A stretch of 64,000 bases of DNA from Siphlonurus alternatus (taxonomy: Eukaryota; Arthropoda; Insecta; Ephemeroptera; Siphlonuridae), in NCBI GenBank assembly GCA_949825025.1, contig OX463778.1, positions 22,501,551 through 22,565,550 of the forward strand, written 5' to 3'. The notes beneath the pieces are model-generated. The model did no database searches. It saw only the letters and a list, made by a program, of their open reading frames with translations, and was not told the DNA's origin. A program made the position numbers and the translations under genes. Below, piece after piece: positions 38,907 through 52,007 of the stretch; within the stretch, counting starts at the first letter, position 1, and each line of letters begins with the position of its first letter.

Positions 38907-39254
38907 GGGTAAGGTAACACCACCAATGTTAAAAAAAATCCCTCACACAAAAATTCTGAAAAAAATTTAAAATGTTCTCCTCTACACCCCCTATCAGTAG
39001 CTAAAATATCAGGTATACAAATACGATCTAGTTTTTGAGTTATGAATTTTTAAAGTTGACTACTTTAACATGGAAGTTTCATTTTTCCATGTTAAAGTAG
39101 TCAACTTGAAAAATTTATAACTCAAAAACTAGATCGTATTTGTATACCTGATATTTTAGCTACTGATAGGGGGTGTAGAGGAGAACATTTTAAGTTTTTT
39201 TCAGAATTTTTGTGTGAGGGATTTTTTTTTAACATTGGTGGCGTTACCTTACCC
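38907..39254. mobile_element. 348-bp TTAA hairpin MITE nested in the right arm of another MITE
   Basis: Ends GGGTAAGGTAACACCACC / GGTGGCGTTACCTTACCC are flanked by TTAA at 38903-38906 and 39255-39258. The pre-insertion sequence GCAGCTTAAACTATTT is preserved in the sister host element at about 9123-9138, which confirms a TTAA target duplication. The arms pair through the whole length. Confidence 0.92.
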
Positions 39255-39309
39255 TTAAACTATTTTTAAAAAATAAAATATTAAAAAAAATGAACTCGCT
39301 CACTCTACT

Positions 39310-42300
39310 TTAATATGTATATTCAAATATCTCTTGTTTCTTGTAAAACTTTCAATTATAATTCTAGGAATTATGGATCCATACATGCAGAGGCCATATG
39401 GTCTTTAAAATTGCTGTAATAATATAGTATAAATGTATTGATACAGAGGTTTGTTATATGAAATATTAAAAATGTATTAAAATTTAAACAAAATTATTAG
39501 CAGTACCAAAAATTATCAACGATCGAGTGCATTCAACATTTTTTTTTTCTTTAACTTATTGTAATGTAATTTTGTTCTATATATTACACATAACCATGTT
39601 TATATGTACTGCCTATATTATACAGAAAGTTTCATTAAAATTTGGATTTTACTTTAAAGACTTTATTTATTGAACCTATACTCGCTATTTTTTTTACAAA
39701 GCAGTGTTATAATTAGTTACTATACTTACACACCTCAGACTGCTAGCTCTTACAATTATTAATTAGTTGAAAAGGTGTGCAGCCCGTCGATTTTGAAGTT
39801 TTATAGTTCAAAGTTGCAACAAAAATATATTATATAGAAGACTGTATACTGACATAAATGGGAAATCTCATTCTCTATGCAAAAATTGTAATTTAGTCAA
39901 GGGATATAGCAATTAAGTTATTATGTTATATATGACAAAGAGAAAGTTTCAGGTTGTAGAGTAGGTAAAATACACCAAAATTAGATAAATTGTCTCAAAC
40001 TAAATTTTTAATTGAATGAAAATGTCAAATTTCTTCTTGTATTTTTTTTTCTGGAAAATCAATCATGCAGAAGAAAATATTTGTAAACTTTTTGCCTTCC
40101 TTTTTACTAGGCTTTATTGATTTTTAATTAATTAATATTTGACATTGCTTTCCCCCCTAACAATTAACTTAATTATATATATATATATATATACACATAT
40201 TATATATATATCCATTAAAAATCAACAACAAAAAAAAAAAAAAAAAAGGATGGCACAAAATTTTAATGAAGATTCTTCAGAGAGCACAATTTCATATTTG
40301 TGTGTAACACATGTATTATCAAAAGAATAATAAAAATTCAAATAAATAAGTATAGAATACATTTATTTTGTGCTTAAAAAGACATCCATCACACAGAAAA
40401 ACAAAAAGCTGAAATACATATTTAATTAATTTATTGCACTAAAACAATTAAGGAACTGTCATTATGTCATTAAAAATTAACCCCCTTTTTATTTTATTTA
40501 TTTATTTTTTTACTAAAAGGCCTACACAAGACATATATATATTAGGAAATTATTTATTTAAGAAATTAGCTTTTGAATGATCCTGCATTCTAGCCAGAAA
40601 ATTATTTAGGCACTTTTCTAAACAACCAACTATATATACAATATTATTAGATGCCAGTTAACTACAAAGTTAAAAATCAAACATTTTAATACTGATAATA
40701 CTATGTACATCAAGGTTCTTTCACATACTCTGAATTACGCCTGAAAAAAATAAATAAATAAGCTCATTTTAATTTTTTTTGCTACATGTTTTACATTTAA
40801 TGCGGCGGTATATATATGGCCGCAAACAATATTCGGACCATGTGAAAGCACTATTACACATAAAATTACTAATGGTTAATATTGACAAGTAAACGAAGAA
40901 AGTTAAAATGAATAAAAATTTTAAATAAAAAAATATAAATTGTACATCAATTTGGTTCAATATAATAAATTATTCACACAACAAATGTTTTTTTATATTG
41001 TTTAGTCCAAGATTTCAAAGCATTTTTTTTTGTTATCTTATGCTTATAATATGTATTATTATACACATCAACAAAATGGTCACTGCCAAGGGTTTCGTCT
41101 AATCCATGTCTCTTACAAAATAAATATATTAATGTTATTAGTATATTATAGTGAAATGTGAATTAAAGCCTTTACAACTTAATTGACTCAAACTCTAGAG
41201 CTAGCTCCTTTGCAGTGAACTTTATTGATGTGTACTTGTGTAGTTTAAAAAACTAATATATTATTTACAAAAGTAGCCACAAGTTAAAAGATTAATTACA
41301 CTCTCAATATTGGAGTTCTAATACTTAATTATAACTTGCAGAGTTTTTAAACTTCAAATATTGAGTTCTCGGCTATAACACTGTGGTTGAAATATAATTT
41401 TACATGCAATTATGGTAGGGTATAGTTAGACCTTTTGTCATTCCCCCGAAGTTCAAAGTTTTAACCTAGCTTGCATTACACATAATGTTTAAACTTATAA
41501 ACTCATTAATCAGGCGCAGAGATCCAGGGGGTGGCTGGTGGCTGCCCCCCCCCCCCCCCCCCACACACACACCAAGAAATTTTTGATTTAACATGGGCAT
41601 TTCCTCCCTTAATTTTTTTATAACATTGGGCTTGAGAACAGCTAGAGGTCCCTTCCTGATTTCTTTTTCTACATCCGCACCTGTTGTTAATCTACATGCA
41701 ACAACAGAAACATAGTACTTGCTAGTCCACAAAAAACATAATCAGACTACATAATTATGGATTAAATAACAACTATAAGCAATATTCAGGTTGCTACAGG
41801 TCGACCTGTGTTCAACCTATTCATTAAAAAAAAATTGAAGCTTGCGCATTATTGGTTATTATAGTTGCATTTATTTATTTTTTTTATCTACCATCTCATT
41901 ATAATTACAGTATAATTTAATACAATGACCAAAAATAGAAAATGTTATGTATTTTGAATATACCACTATGGGGTCTTTATTAATTGTACATATAGTTATT
42001 ATAGTTAAAAGTGAATAAATGCAACCCAAATTAGGAGCCTTATATTTTAAATAGTTAATCAATAATTATCAATAAAAGATTAATATATAATGCTAAATAA
42101 GAGACACAATACTGCTATGTGTAATACTTCAGGGATATATAGTACTCCAGTAGTGATGAACAACAACATCAATAACTTGAAACTAATAAATACAGTAATA
42201 AATAGTTTGCCATGATATGTGCGTGGTGTTTTGTTTTGGGATAGCTCTACACACAAAGTTTTTTTCTACACAGAGAAGTATTGGTTATAATAGCTTACCT

Positions 42301-42946
42301 ATACAGTATATATTATTTAGTGGCACAGAGTGGTGATTATAGAGAGCAATAGCACCAGAGGTAGTTAGAGTACACAATGTCTAGTAAGCTTTGCACATTG
42401 TGCTGTAAAATTAAAAATAGCAGGCAAGAATCCACCACTATTTAATTTTAATATCACATTCATCTAATGTGTACATCATCAGCTGCTTGATGTTAACTAC
42501 TTTAAATTAAATATTATATCAACATCATAGCTGGAAATTATCTCACAATCAATAATATTATTCATACCCACCCCCCGTTTTTTCTACTATGAAAAGAGAA
42601 TCTTGCTTGAGTCAGGAAATCACACCTTTTTAAATATTTTTTTGCACACCTTCAAAAAAATAGATTGATTGAAGTAATTACTTCAGTAGCATGCTTACAT
42701 TTAACAATTTATTAATTTAATTTAACACATGCAATACATTTTGTTGAAAATTTTAATTCACAATCAAAACACAGCTCAATTGTTGCTCTTCCATAAAAAA
42801 TTTTAGATTGTCGAATGTTGTGGAAAATACAGCATTACATAAATATTGTATAACATGATCAAGGCCAGATTGCAGACTAGTACAGGAGCTTCAAGAGTAG
42901 ATTCAATAGAGAAAGAAGAAAATTAACTAAGGTTCTCATATCTTAA
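39310..42946. other. Intergenic region, no gene seen
   Basis: AT-rich, with poly(A)/(T) runs and an (AT)n stretch at 40175-40210. A hAT-like relic occupies 41513-41690. No exon on either strand has family similarity or convincing splice borders. It separates the fizzy-related copy from the 3' end of the helical-repeat gene. Confidence 0.5.
41513..41690. mobile_element. Relic of a CAGGNGCGGATCC-type (hAT-like) MITE
   Basis: CAGGCGCAGAGATCCAGGGG on the left and CTACATCCGCACCTG on the right are degraded inverted ends, with a poly(C) run and ATGGGCATTTCCTCCC inside. The interior is shared with 56587-56742 and 58600-58690. Confidence 0.6.
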
Positions 42947-43284
42947 AGGCATACAGGCCTCAAAAGACAAATTAGACAGTCACCAAGTGGGTTTAGAGTA
43001 TAAAATCAACATTCGCATCATTTTTTTCCACGCGTGATGCATCCGTGCGAAGTCACAGTTCAAAGTAAGAAATTTAGTCCTTGATGACGTCACGAAGTCC
43101 TTGATGACGTCACAACTCAATGCTAATCGGTGCTAGCTGTGAGTTGTGACGTCAGCAAGGACTTTCTTTACAGCGCGACTTCGCACAGACGCACCGCGCG
43201 CAGGTAAAAATAATACGAATGTTGATTATAAACTTGAGCAACACTTAATGTCTGTTTAATTTGTAATTTGAGGCCTGTATACCT
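42947..43284. mobile_element. 338-bp TTAA hairpin MITE with CRE octamers
   Basis: AGGCATACAGGCCTCAAA at the left and GAGGCCTGTATACCT at the right are flanked by TTAA (42943-42946 and 43285-43288). TGACGTCA occurs at 43085, 43105 and 43147 near the centre, in a GC-rich core (GCGACTTCGCACAGACGCA). Confidence 0.85.
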
Positions 43285-43546
43285 TTAATATCCAGCTATC
43301 ATATGAATTAGTAAATGTTTACAATAATATTGTCCTTGTTGCTTACCTAATAGAAATTTATTTTATTTGCTTGACAGAGCAGCAGCAACAACAAATACAT
43401 AAGTGGGCATATAATTATTGTATAAACTACATGATTATGTAGTTTAAACTAAAGCAAACAGTAGACTATATACTGTATAAAGCATACATACATATTAACT
43501 TGCCCTTGCCTTTATTGGAATTATAATCATTACTTTCAAAGCAATG

Positions 43547-43585
<39 letters not shown>

Positions 43586-43739
43586 TATAACTTTTTATTG
43601 TTATATTTTTATCTTGGAGATATAACCTTATCCTTTTTATTTATTTATTTTTTTGTTGAGACAATGACGCACCCTTAATAACTATACAATATGTATGACA
43701 CCATGACTCCACAGCAAAGCAAGTAAATTGAAATGGTCA

Positions 43740-44110
43740 GTATTCATCAGAAAAATTATTATAGTCGCCATGTTCGTTTGCTGATTTTGACTCCTGCTAC
43801 AACCACCGCGCATCGGCGCGCAACCCTTCTGCGCACGTTTTTTCGGCTCGAAGTCAAAACACTACTACCGCGAAATTCTTTAGATGCTCTTTAATTAAAC
43901 TGACCCAAGGCAAATAATAAAATTTTTATAGCAGCAAACGTAAAAGGTTAGTGCCAATTCCTAATTTTAAATTTGCAAACATAACTTATTTAGAGGGTTA
44001 ACAATAAGCGATCAAAAAATTGCTCCGTATAGGATCTTACGTGCGCCCAATCTTTTTTTGTAAGTAAATGGGAGGACAAAGGATTGGTGATGTCATCATG
44101 GATGCTGACC
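43740..44110. repeat. Repeat shared with the giant palindrome's right arm
   Basis: About 43900-44100 matches 16300-16505: GCAAACGTAAAAGGTTAGTG, CAAAAAATTGCTCCGTATA and GGACAAAGG-TTGGTGATG-type stretches recur in the same order. The part at 43745-43870 is a CpG-richer patch with no partner seen elsewhere. The two may be copies of one element; its ends cannot be set. Confidence 0.55.
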
Positions 44111-44654
44111 ATTAAAGTTTAACACTCATTAGATACAATTAAAATATAAATGTGTTTATACAGTATATTAAAAAAACATTTAATAAGAAAGTAGTATCAA
44201 ATTTATAGTTAATTTTTTAAAGTATCTATATTAATAAAAGTTAGATTACAACCAGAAGTAGCCAAAACTAAGAATTGTTTTTCTAATTGAAAATTGCCAC
44301 CAATATTCAAAACTTTGCAATTTATGCAAAACTAAATTTGTATGCATATTTGAAACCCCTTAAAATTGTGATGCAAAACACTGATGTCCAAATCATGTAA
44401 ATAATAAATATCATGCAAGCATAGGGAAAGAAGTTACAAGTCAGTTTTGCAGCTCGATTTTGAGGATGTTAGAGGGATTTGAAAAAAATATTTAAAAAAT
44501 TGAATAACTCAAGGTCTTCTACCCAAGTACAAAAAAAAAAAAACAAAACAAAAAAAAAAACATTCAGATTACCCATTAGGAAATTAAACATCTTTTGGAT
44601 GTCCAATTAAAGTTCACATACCTATTTTCATATACTTCTAGTTATTTTAGTTAA

Positions 44655-45364
44655 AGGCCTTATGAACCTTTGCACAATATTAAGTATGCATACACGGTAA
44701 GCTTTGCTTTAGTATGATTCGGCTGCATAAATTTTTTTGTTTCAGTAGCACAAATATCAGAGATAATAGCCGATGAAAAAGAACCTGTGACGTCACTCAC
44801 GCTCATTCAGCAGCGATAATATAGGGAAATCCCTGTAAAAGATAGGTTCACTCCCGCTGCAACCACGGCCACAATTTGACTTCTGTAATTTTGAAACTTT
44901 ATCAAGACAGTCTTGATAGTATTTTTCAAATAGCCTGAAAGATTTTTTTTTATGACATTCATACAAACCGAGTTATTGTGGTAGAAAGAGGAGCGAAAAT
45001 GTTGTATAGGAAAACAAAGTTAAATTTTTTGCTTATCTTGCTACCGCAATAACTCAGTCTGTACACACTCCACCAAAAAAATTGTTTCAGTATATTTGAC
45101 AAATACTATCAAGACTGCCCTGGTAAGGTTTCAAAATTCCAGAAGTAAAATTGTGGCCGTGGTTGCAGCGGGAGTGAACCTATCTTTTGCAGGGATTTTC
45201 CTATATTGTCGCCGCTGAATGAGCGTGAGTGACGTCACAGGTGCTTCTTCATTGGCTATTATCTCTGATATTTGTGCTACTGAAACAAAAAAAATTATAC
45301 AGCCGAATCACACTGAAGCAAAGCTAACCGTGCACTTAATGCTGTGAAAAGGTTCATAAGGCCT
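44655..45364. mobile_element. 710-bp TTAA hairpin MITE
   Basis: AAGGCCTTATGAACCTTTGC is mirrored by AAAAGGTTCATAAGGCCT, with TTAA at 44651-44654 and 45365-45368. Arms pair through CACTCACGCTCATTCAGC, GATAGGTTCACTCCCGC and CAACCACGGCCACAATTT up to a centre near 45010. TGACGTCA occurs once in each arm (44788 and 45230). Confidence 0.88.
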
Positions 45365-45817
45365 TTAAATTGTTGAAGAAACGACTTATCAAATTTCATT
45401 TGCAAGCTCACAAAACAGACAGAGATGAAAAATTTATCAGGGTATTTGGCAAACTGAAAATGTTAAAATTACAACAAAAAAATACTTCTGAAATAACCTT
45501 AAATAGATAAACAAGACAGCATTGATCAATGAAGTTATAAGAACTTAGTGCAAGAAGCAACAGTTTATATTATAATATATATACGTAATTACAGTACAGA
45601 AAAATATTTCTTAGCAAGTTTAAATAATTACAAAAAAATTATAAAAAACATAATTATATTGGAAAAAAAATACTCGCTACATTATCTATATTATACAGTA
45701 ATACTGTATATTATGTATTCTGCACTCAAGGTAGAATTAAAGAATAGACAGACCACAAAGTATCACAGAGGCAGAGTGGTTTGACCAGCAGAAGATTTGT
45801 TGTTGCCACTCACATGA

Positions 45818-48800
45818 CTAGAACGGAGCGATGAACAGGTTGGCGTCAAGATGCCGTACATGGCTTGGACTGTGAGCCTGAAGACGCGCCCGCAGTATGT
45901 TTGGACCAAGGAACGTGCTCAGCTGATTCAAGCACTGACTAGCAGCACTTGACGTTAATGCATTTTCACTCTCCTGCAACAATAATAATTAATATTATTA
46001 ATTAATATCAATGGTGTTCCGTCAAAAACGACTAACTCATTTTATCGCGTCCTCTCAAAAACGACTAACTCGTTTATACATTTTTTTTATACCTGGAAAC
46101 CCATAGTGCAAAACCGACCATCTCGGCTCGCGATAAAACGAGTTAGTCGTTTTTTTTTAGAGGACGCGATAAAATGAGTTAGTCGTTTTTGACGAAACAC
46201 CTTCGATATATATTATTAATACTAATTTGGGAGTAATTTGGAAGAAAAAAACATACACAAATTTTTATGCTCAGGGAAGGATTTACTTGCTCAATGAGAT
46301 GGTTTCTGAGGTACTAGTTTGTTGTAAGCTAATTGATTTATGTATCTCATAAATTGCAAATATTTTTAAGCTGCAACACATTTAGACGACAACTCCAAGA
46401 TTTCTATAAATTATTAAACAAAATATTGGGAAAACAACAAATCATAATTTAAGGTTTACAGGTTTCAAAAGAATAAAAATGTTGTCTGTGATTTTACTAT
46501 TTAACGATTCTCGCATATTCAGGGTGTATGGCACATCAGGCCAATTAAATTCCAGGCGTTTTCCATGACTTTTCCAGGAGTTTTCCATGACTTTTCCAGG
46601 AGTTTTCCATGACTTTTCCAGGAGTGTTTGAAACATTTCAAGTTGAATACTGACCAACATATTGGTGCTGTCGAAGACGTTTTATTTTCCTTTGAGGATT
46701 TATGAAATGTATTTGCCGATATTAGTTAAAAATTTAATAAAAAAAATATATATTATATAAAAAGGTGAAACAAATGCATGTAAAAAAATAATAAAAATAG
46801 GCCGAGAGTCCTCAGCAGAATGTCTAAGCATTTTAAGAGTAAATTTTGCTGTAATTTTGGTATGAAAATATTTGCATTTACCAATGGAGTATCGATCTCA
46901 ATTTTTTTTATTGTAGAAATGGATAGAGGGTGCAAAGTTATGCTACCCTGATTTTTTTCAGATTTTTTACAGCCCTGGAAGTATTTTTAAAAAATTATTG
47001 AAAGTCCTTTTTGTGACGTCATGAGGCAGCAAGTCCTATTCTTTTCTTAAGGAGAGGCGCCTCGTGACATCACAAAAAGGACTTTCAATAATTATTTAAA
47101 AATACTTCCAGATCTGTAAAAAATCTGAAAAAAATCAGGGTGGCATAACTTTGCACCCTCTATCCATTTCTACAATAACAAAAATTGAGGTCGATACTAC
47201 ATTAAAATACTAAAAAAACACTAAAGTGAAGTGACTTTTCCAGTTTTCCGGTCACAAAAGATGTTTTTAAAATTGCCCATAGCTGTATAATGGCATGCAG
47301 TAAAATCTGCTAGTAAAAATTGGGAGTTTCTATTGCATGCCATTTATGGGGAAGGTAATACGCCCAATGTTAAAAAAAAAAAAATCTCTGACATGAAATT
47401 TATGAACAAAATTTAAAATGCTCTCCTCTACATCCCCTATCAGTAGCTAAAATATCAGCCTGTATAAAATACATATTCGAGCTAGTTTTTAAGTTATGAA
47501 TTTTTAAAGTTGATTAATTTAACATGGAAGTTTTCTCCATGTTAGAGTATATAGTCAACTTTATACCTGATATTTTAGCTACTGCTAAGGGATATATATA
47601 GAGGAGAACATTTTAAATTTTTTTCATAAATTCATGATCATTCTAATTATTTTTTAAATATGCATGGGATTTAAGGATGAATCTCAGTAGGTTGAGATCT
47701 CGCAATTGTACCGCCTGAATGTAACAAGACTTGCAGGGGACTTCGAACTCACCATCAATAGGTGGTATACAAATTTTGAAGCTAATCTGTCTTATCAGTT
47801 TTGTGAAAACTGAGGTAGAAGTTTAACATTGGCCTTATGGACGAAAACCGGAAATGGAGCTGTTGTAAGAAAACTGCAAGACTGAATTTGCTCAAACCAT
47901 AAGTAATTAAGTTTTAGAACATTCTTGATTTTTTAAAATTTAGTTCATTCGATTTGTTTGCAGGGAAATATTCTTTGACTCCAGCAGTAACTGAGATTCA
48001 TCGTTAATCAAAACGGTAATAAATTTATGCACTCATAAATATATACATGTAGTACTGTACTAGACAAAGGACTGAGAAAAGAGTACTCAAGAGTACAAGT
48101 AAAAACTGATGTCAGAGCAATTAACTGAAATTTTCACAAATGATCACTTCAGTTGAGTTCCTCTTTTTAAAATTATAACTTTATTACCAAAAAGCAATGA
48201 TTTGCATACCAAAATTACAGCAAAATTGTAGATTCCGAGGACTTGTGTTACCTTAATTAAATTATCACAACAAGTCATGAGATAAGGTAAAAAAATAGAT
48301 TGAGGCGGAAAAACACCAAGCAACCAATAATAAACACTAAGAATTATATTCGAGCGGAGCAAGAATTTTTTTTCACTTTTTATTAACTAATACCAAAAAT
48401 TCATCATGAAAATGTCAAGTGTGGAAGTAAAATTATTTTCCAGGAGTGCTTACTTGAAATCATTGAAATTCCATGATTTTTTAGCAAAATTTGTAAAATT
48501 CCAGGCGTTTTCCAGGAGTTTTTTTAGAGGAAAAAATTCCAGGAGTATTCCAGGTTTTCCATGATTTCCAGACTGCCATACACCATTATTATACTTCAAT
48601 TGTTAGATATCAGGGGAATTTTTTAGGTTTTATGAATGTCCATTCATTAAAAATATAAAATTTAGAAGATTAGAGGTTTTTTTAACATTTAAGTTTTGTT
48701 TCTTTCTGTAAAACAACTTAAAAATTATACTGTAATAATTTTTTATATTAATATCAACCCATGCATCTAGCATAACAATAGAAAAAGTAAATCTCTTACT

Positions 48801-49973
48801 CATACTCTCATACTTATACACTTTCATTTACAGCTATTCTTAATTACACAACTACCTAAAAGTATGTACATGTAGTTTAAGAACCTCATAATGCATATAA
48901 AGTAATGTCAAGATTATTTAAGGGTAAGGTAACGCCACCAATGTTAAAAAAAAATCCCTCTCACAAAAATTCTGAAAAAAATTTAAAATGTTCTCCTCTA
49001 CACCCCCTATCAGTAGCTAAAATATCAGGTATACAAATACGATCTAGTTTTTGAGTTATGAATTTTTAAAGTTGACCAATTTAACATGGGAGTTTCATTT
49101 CTCCATGTTAAAGTAGTCAACTTTAAAAATTTATAACTCAAAAACTAGATCGTATTTGTATACCTGATATTTTAGGTACTGATAGGGGGTATAGAAGAGA
49201 ACATTTTAAATTTTTTTCAGAATTTTTGTGAGAGGGATTTTTTTTAACATTGGTGGCGTTACCTTACCCTTAAAAGCTTTTCAAGTGAATTATGTAGGAA
49301 AAATAAATAATGTGTACTTACTAATGCATAAAATACAGGTTCAAAAAAACTTTCTAGATTAATCTTAAAAGTTTTTTTCCCAACTCCCTTTGCAATAGTT
49401 GGTAGATGTTTGCAGAGAGTTTCTAGGAAGTTGAGGTGTGCTGTGTAGTGACGATGTTTACAGACCTCCGCCAGCAGGGGCAGCACTGGTGCAAGGTGCG
49501 GGGAAATGAGAGGCACACTCGCCAACTCGGACACAAGACTGACACACCTGTGGACACCACAAACTTAGTAGACATATTGGAAATACTCTACAGGGTTTCT
49601 TACCCATCGGCAAGCTCCCAGGGCTGTGAGGCTCGGTGGAACCTGTGGTCAGTGCTGCCCGCTCTGCCCAGTCGTGGTGTCATCACACTGCATACACTCT
49701 AGAAAATAAATTGACATGTTAATATTGTTCAGTATGAATTTCCTACAAATTGAATTATAATTTTCATATTTTTAAATACCTCCTGTAAATTTATATATTT
49801 TTTATAGGAGATGTGTTTTTTATTGACTATTTTTTAATGTATATTTTTGCAAAGTATGTTATTTGTTATGTATAATACAATGTTTACATTGTTTACAATT
49901 TGTATTAAAAGGACCACTAGTAAGTAGTACCTGATTTTGACAGGCTTTCTACTTAGTCTTTTACATATTACAG

Positions 49974-50007
<34 letters not shown>

Positions 50008-51976
50008 GTTTATTGAGCTAAATGACAACATATATACAGCATATTACAATAAAATACCTGTAAGCTCAATGGGTGGACTGCAAAAGGCAGAACCTAAGCA
50101 CAAAGTGAACAGCCACCCCAGATTGTGTTAATAATTGAAGGAAATTAAAATTGATTGATCAATCAATTTACCTTTTAGCTATATTTTTACAATTCTTAAA
50201 TATACGTTTTATATATTGGAAATATTATTATAACTCTGTACTTAAAAGAAATAATAACTAATGACTTCTATACTTATTGTTCAATTTTTGGTATACCCAG
50301 ACGTGCTTACCTGTTTGCTTCTGATCAGATCTGCTCCATCACTCGGTTGTTGAGCAAGGCCCTGCAATCCTTCTCTGACCTTGGAGAGTACTGGTGCCAG
50401 TGCTCCCTCTCCGTGGGCCCGCACTACACTGCCTAGTGCTACAGCGGCACCCGCTCGCACCGAGGGAATAGCATCCTCGAGGTTATGGAAAAACATTGGA
50501 TAAAGTTCTGGCAATATCTCATCGGACTGTGCAGGGAAATTAAGCACGAAGTTACCGCAAGCCAGGCAGGCAGCTGCAAAAATAAATAAAAAAATAAATA
50601 AGACCAAATGGACAACATACATTGTATGAAATTTTTTTGTCACATAAATGAATAGAGGGTACCAAATTATGCTACTCTGAATTTTTTCAGATTTTGTTGA
50701 GACCTGTGACTATTTTTAAATAATTATCGAAAGTTCTGTGATTTAAGTTGGCACCCCTGAATCCTTAATAAAAAGGATAGTGCCTGGACGCCTATTGACG
50801 CCTCCAGGGGGCGTGGCCGCACTTTCAATAATTATTTCAAAAAAATCTGAAAAAAATTCCGAGTAGCATAATTTGGTACCCTCTATTCATTTCTGTAATA
50901 AAATTTTTTCATGTATGTTGTCCATTACAATATATGAAAGTAGTGCACATCTACTAAAGTCAGTTTTATATCTTCAGTAACTTTACTAAATGTCTTACAT
51001 ATTTGTCTTTTGACACTTCTCGACTCCTTCAAATGCCAATAAATGTCACTGAAAAATATAGAGTTCTTTGCTGTTTTTGTTTATGAGGGAAAATAGCATA
51101 GCAGGTATACGGACGATCAGGAGGGTAGAAAAGAGAAAGTGGAGGTCCAACTACTATGGCATTAGATAGGAGAAATGAAAAAAAAAAAAAAAAAAGGTTT
51201 TGATTGTTCTTTAATGATGCGATATTTTTTATGCTACCTATCGTCTATTGGTGTATTTTTACAATTTTTTTAAAACTGCTTTATTTTGTTTATTTATTTA
51301 AAGAAAGATAGAAACACATACGATAGAAAAAGATTTACGAAAATCATTACCCTTTATTTTGTTTAATAAAGTGAAAAAAAAAAAAAAAAAAAAAAAAAAA
51401 CATGTAATTTGTTTATAAAATAATACTAGTCTGTACATTCTGGTCCTCCATAGGGCAGCCTAACTTACAGGGGCATGACATCAGCGCAATCAACTCTATA
51501 TTTTGCCTCATGAAACATACTTCTCAGATGGTAAAAACGCTGATCTTATATCTCTCGGGGAAAATTCACTAATATTTTTTTCTATGAATACTGTACTGTA
51601 ATACGAATGCTCATATTCTTTTCAGAAATTAAGAAATTAGAGTACTATATCGATGGTGCCGCAGCTAATCTGACCAACAGTGAATGACATGAAGTGGCAA
51701 AACAGACTAACAAAAAATTCTGTGTGGTGGCTAAAATGACCAATGGCTATTCCTACAACACTGCATGTAGTTTAATTTTGCCATCGCATGGCAATTTCTG
51801 TTAGATGTTTTGCCACTTCACGTCATTCGCTGTTGGTCAAATTAGCCGCACCGTGTATGTGCATTATTAGTGGACCATGGTACCCTCCTTGAAATTGAAA
51901 TGTTGTCTCTACTATGGTTTTTCTCTACTGATTTCTTTTTAAAATGAACTTTCTCTCTTATTATTTTCCCTCCGCC

Positions 51977-52007
<31 letters not shown>

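Larger units (their letters stand above)
38084..39309. mobile_element. AGTAGAGTGAGCG-family hairpin MITE carrying two nested insertions
   Basis: TTAA (38080-38083) precedes AGTAGAGTGAGCGATTGC, and the mirrored CTCGCTCACTCTACT is followed by TTAA (39310-39313). Arms match 8488-9180. The left arm is split by a palindromic insert at 38159-38369 and the right arm by the 348-bp MITE at 38907-39254. The 8488-9180 copy shows the uninterrupted sequence at both positions. Confidence 0.88.
46519..48592. mobile_element. 2.1-kb TIR element with TTTTCCAGGAG repeats and nested MITEs
   Basis: GGTGTATGGCACATCAGG at the left and CCAGACTGCCATACACC at the right form imperfect ends. Just inside each end lie short repeats of CTTTTCCAGGAG/CCATGA; three tandem 22-24-bp units occur at 46555-46625, and scattered ones at 48440-48570. 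The interior holds hairpins at 46905-47190 and 47349-47660. No transposase frame is seen and no target duplication could be verified. Confidence 0.55.
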
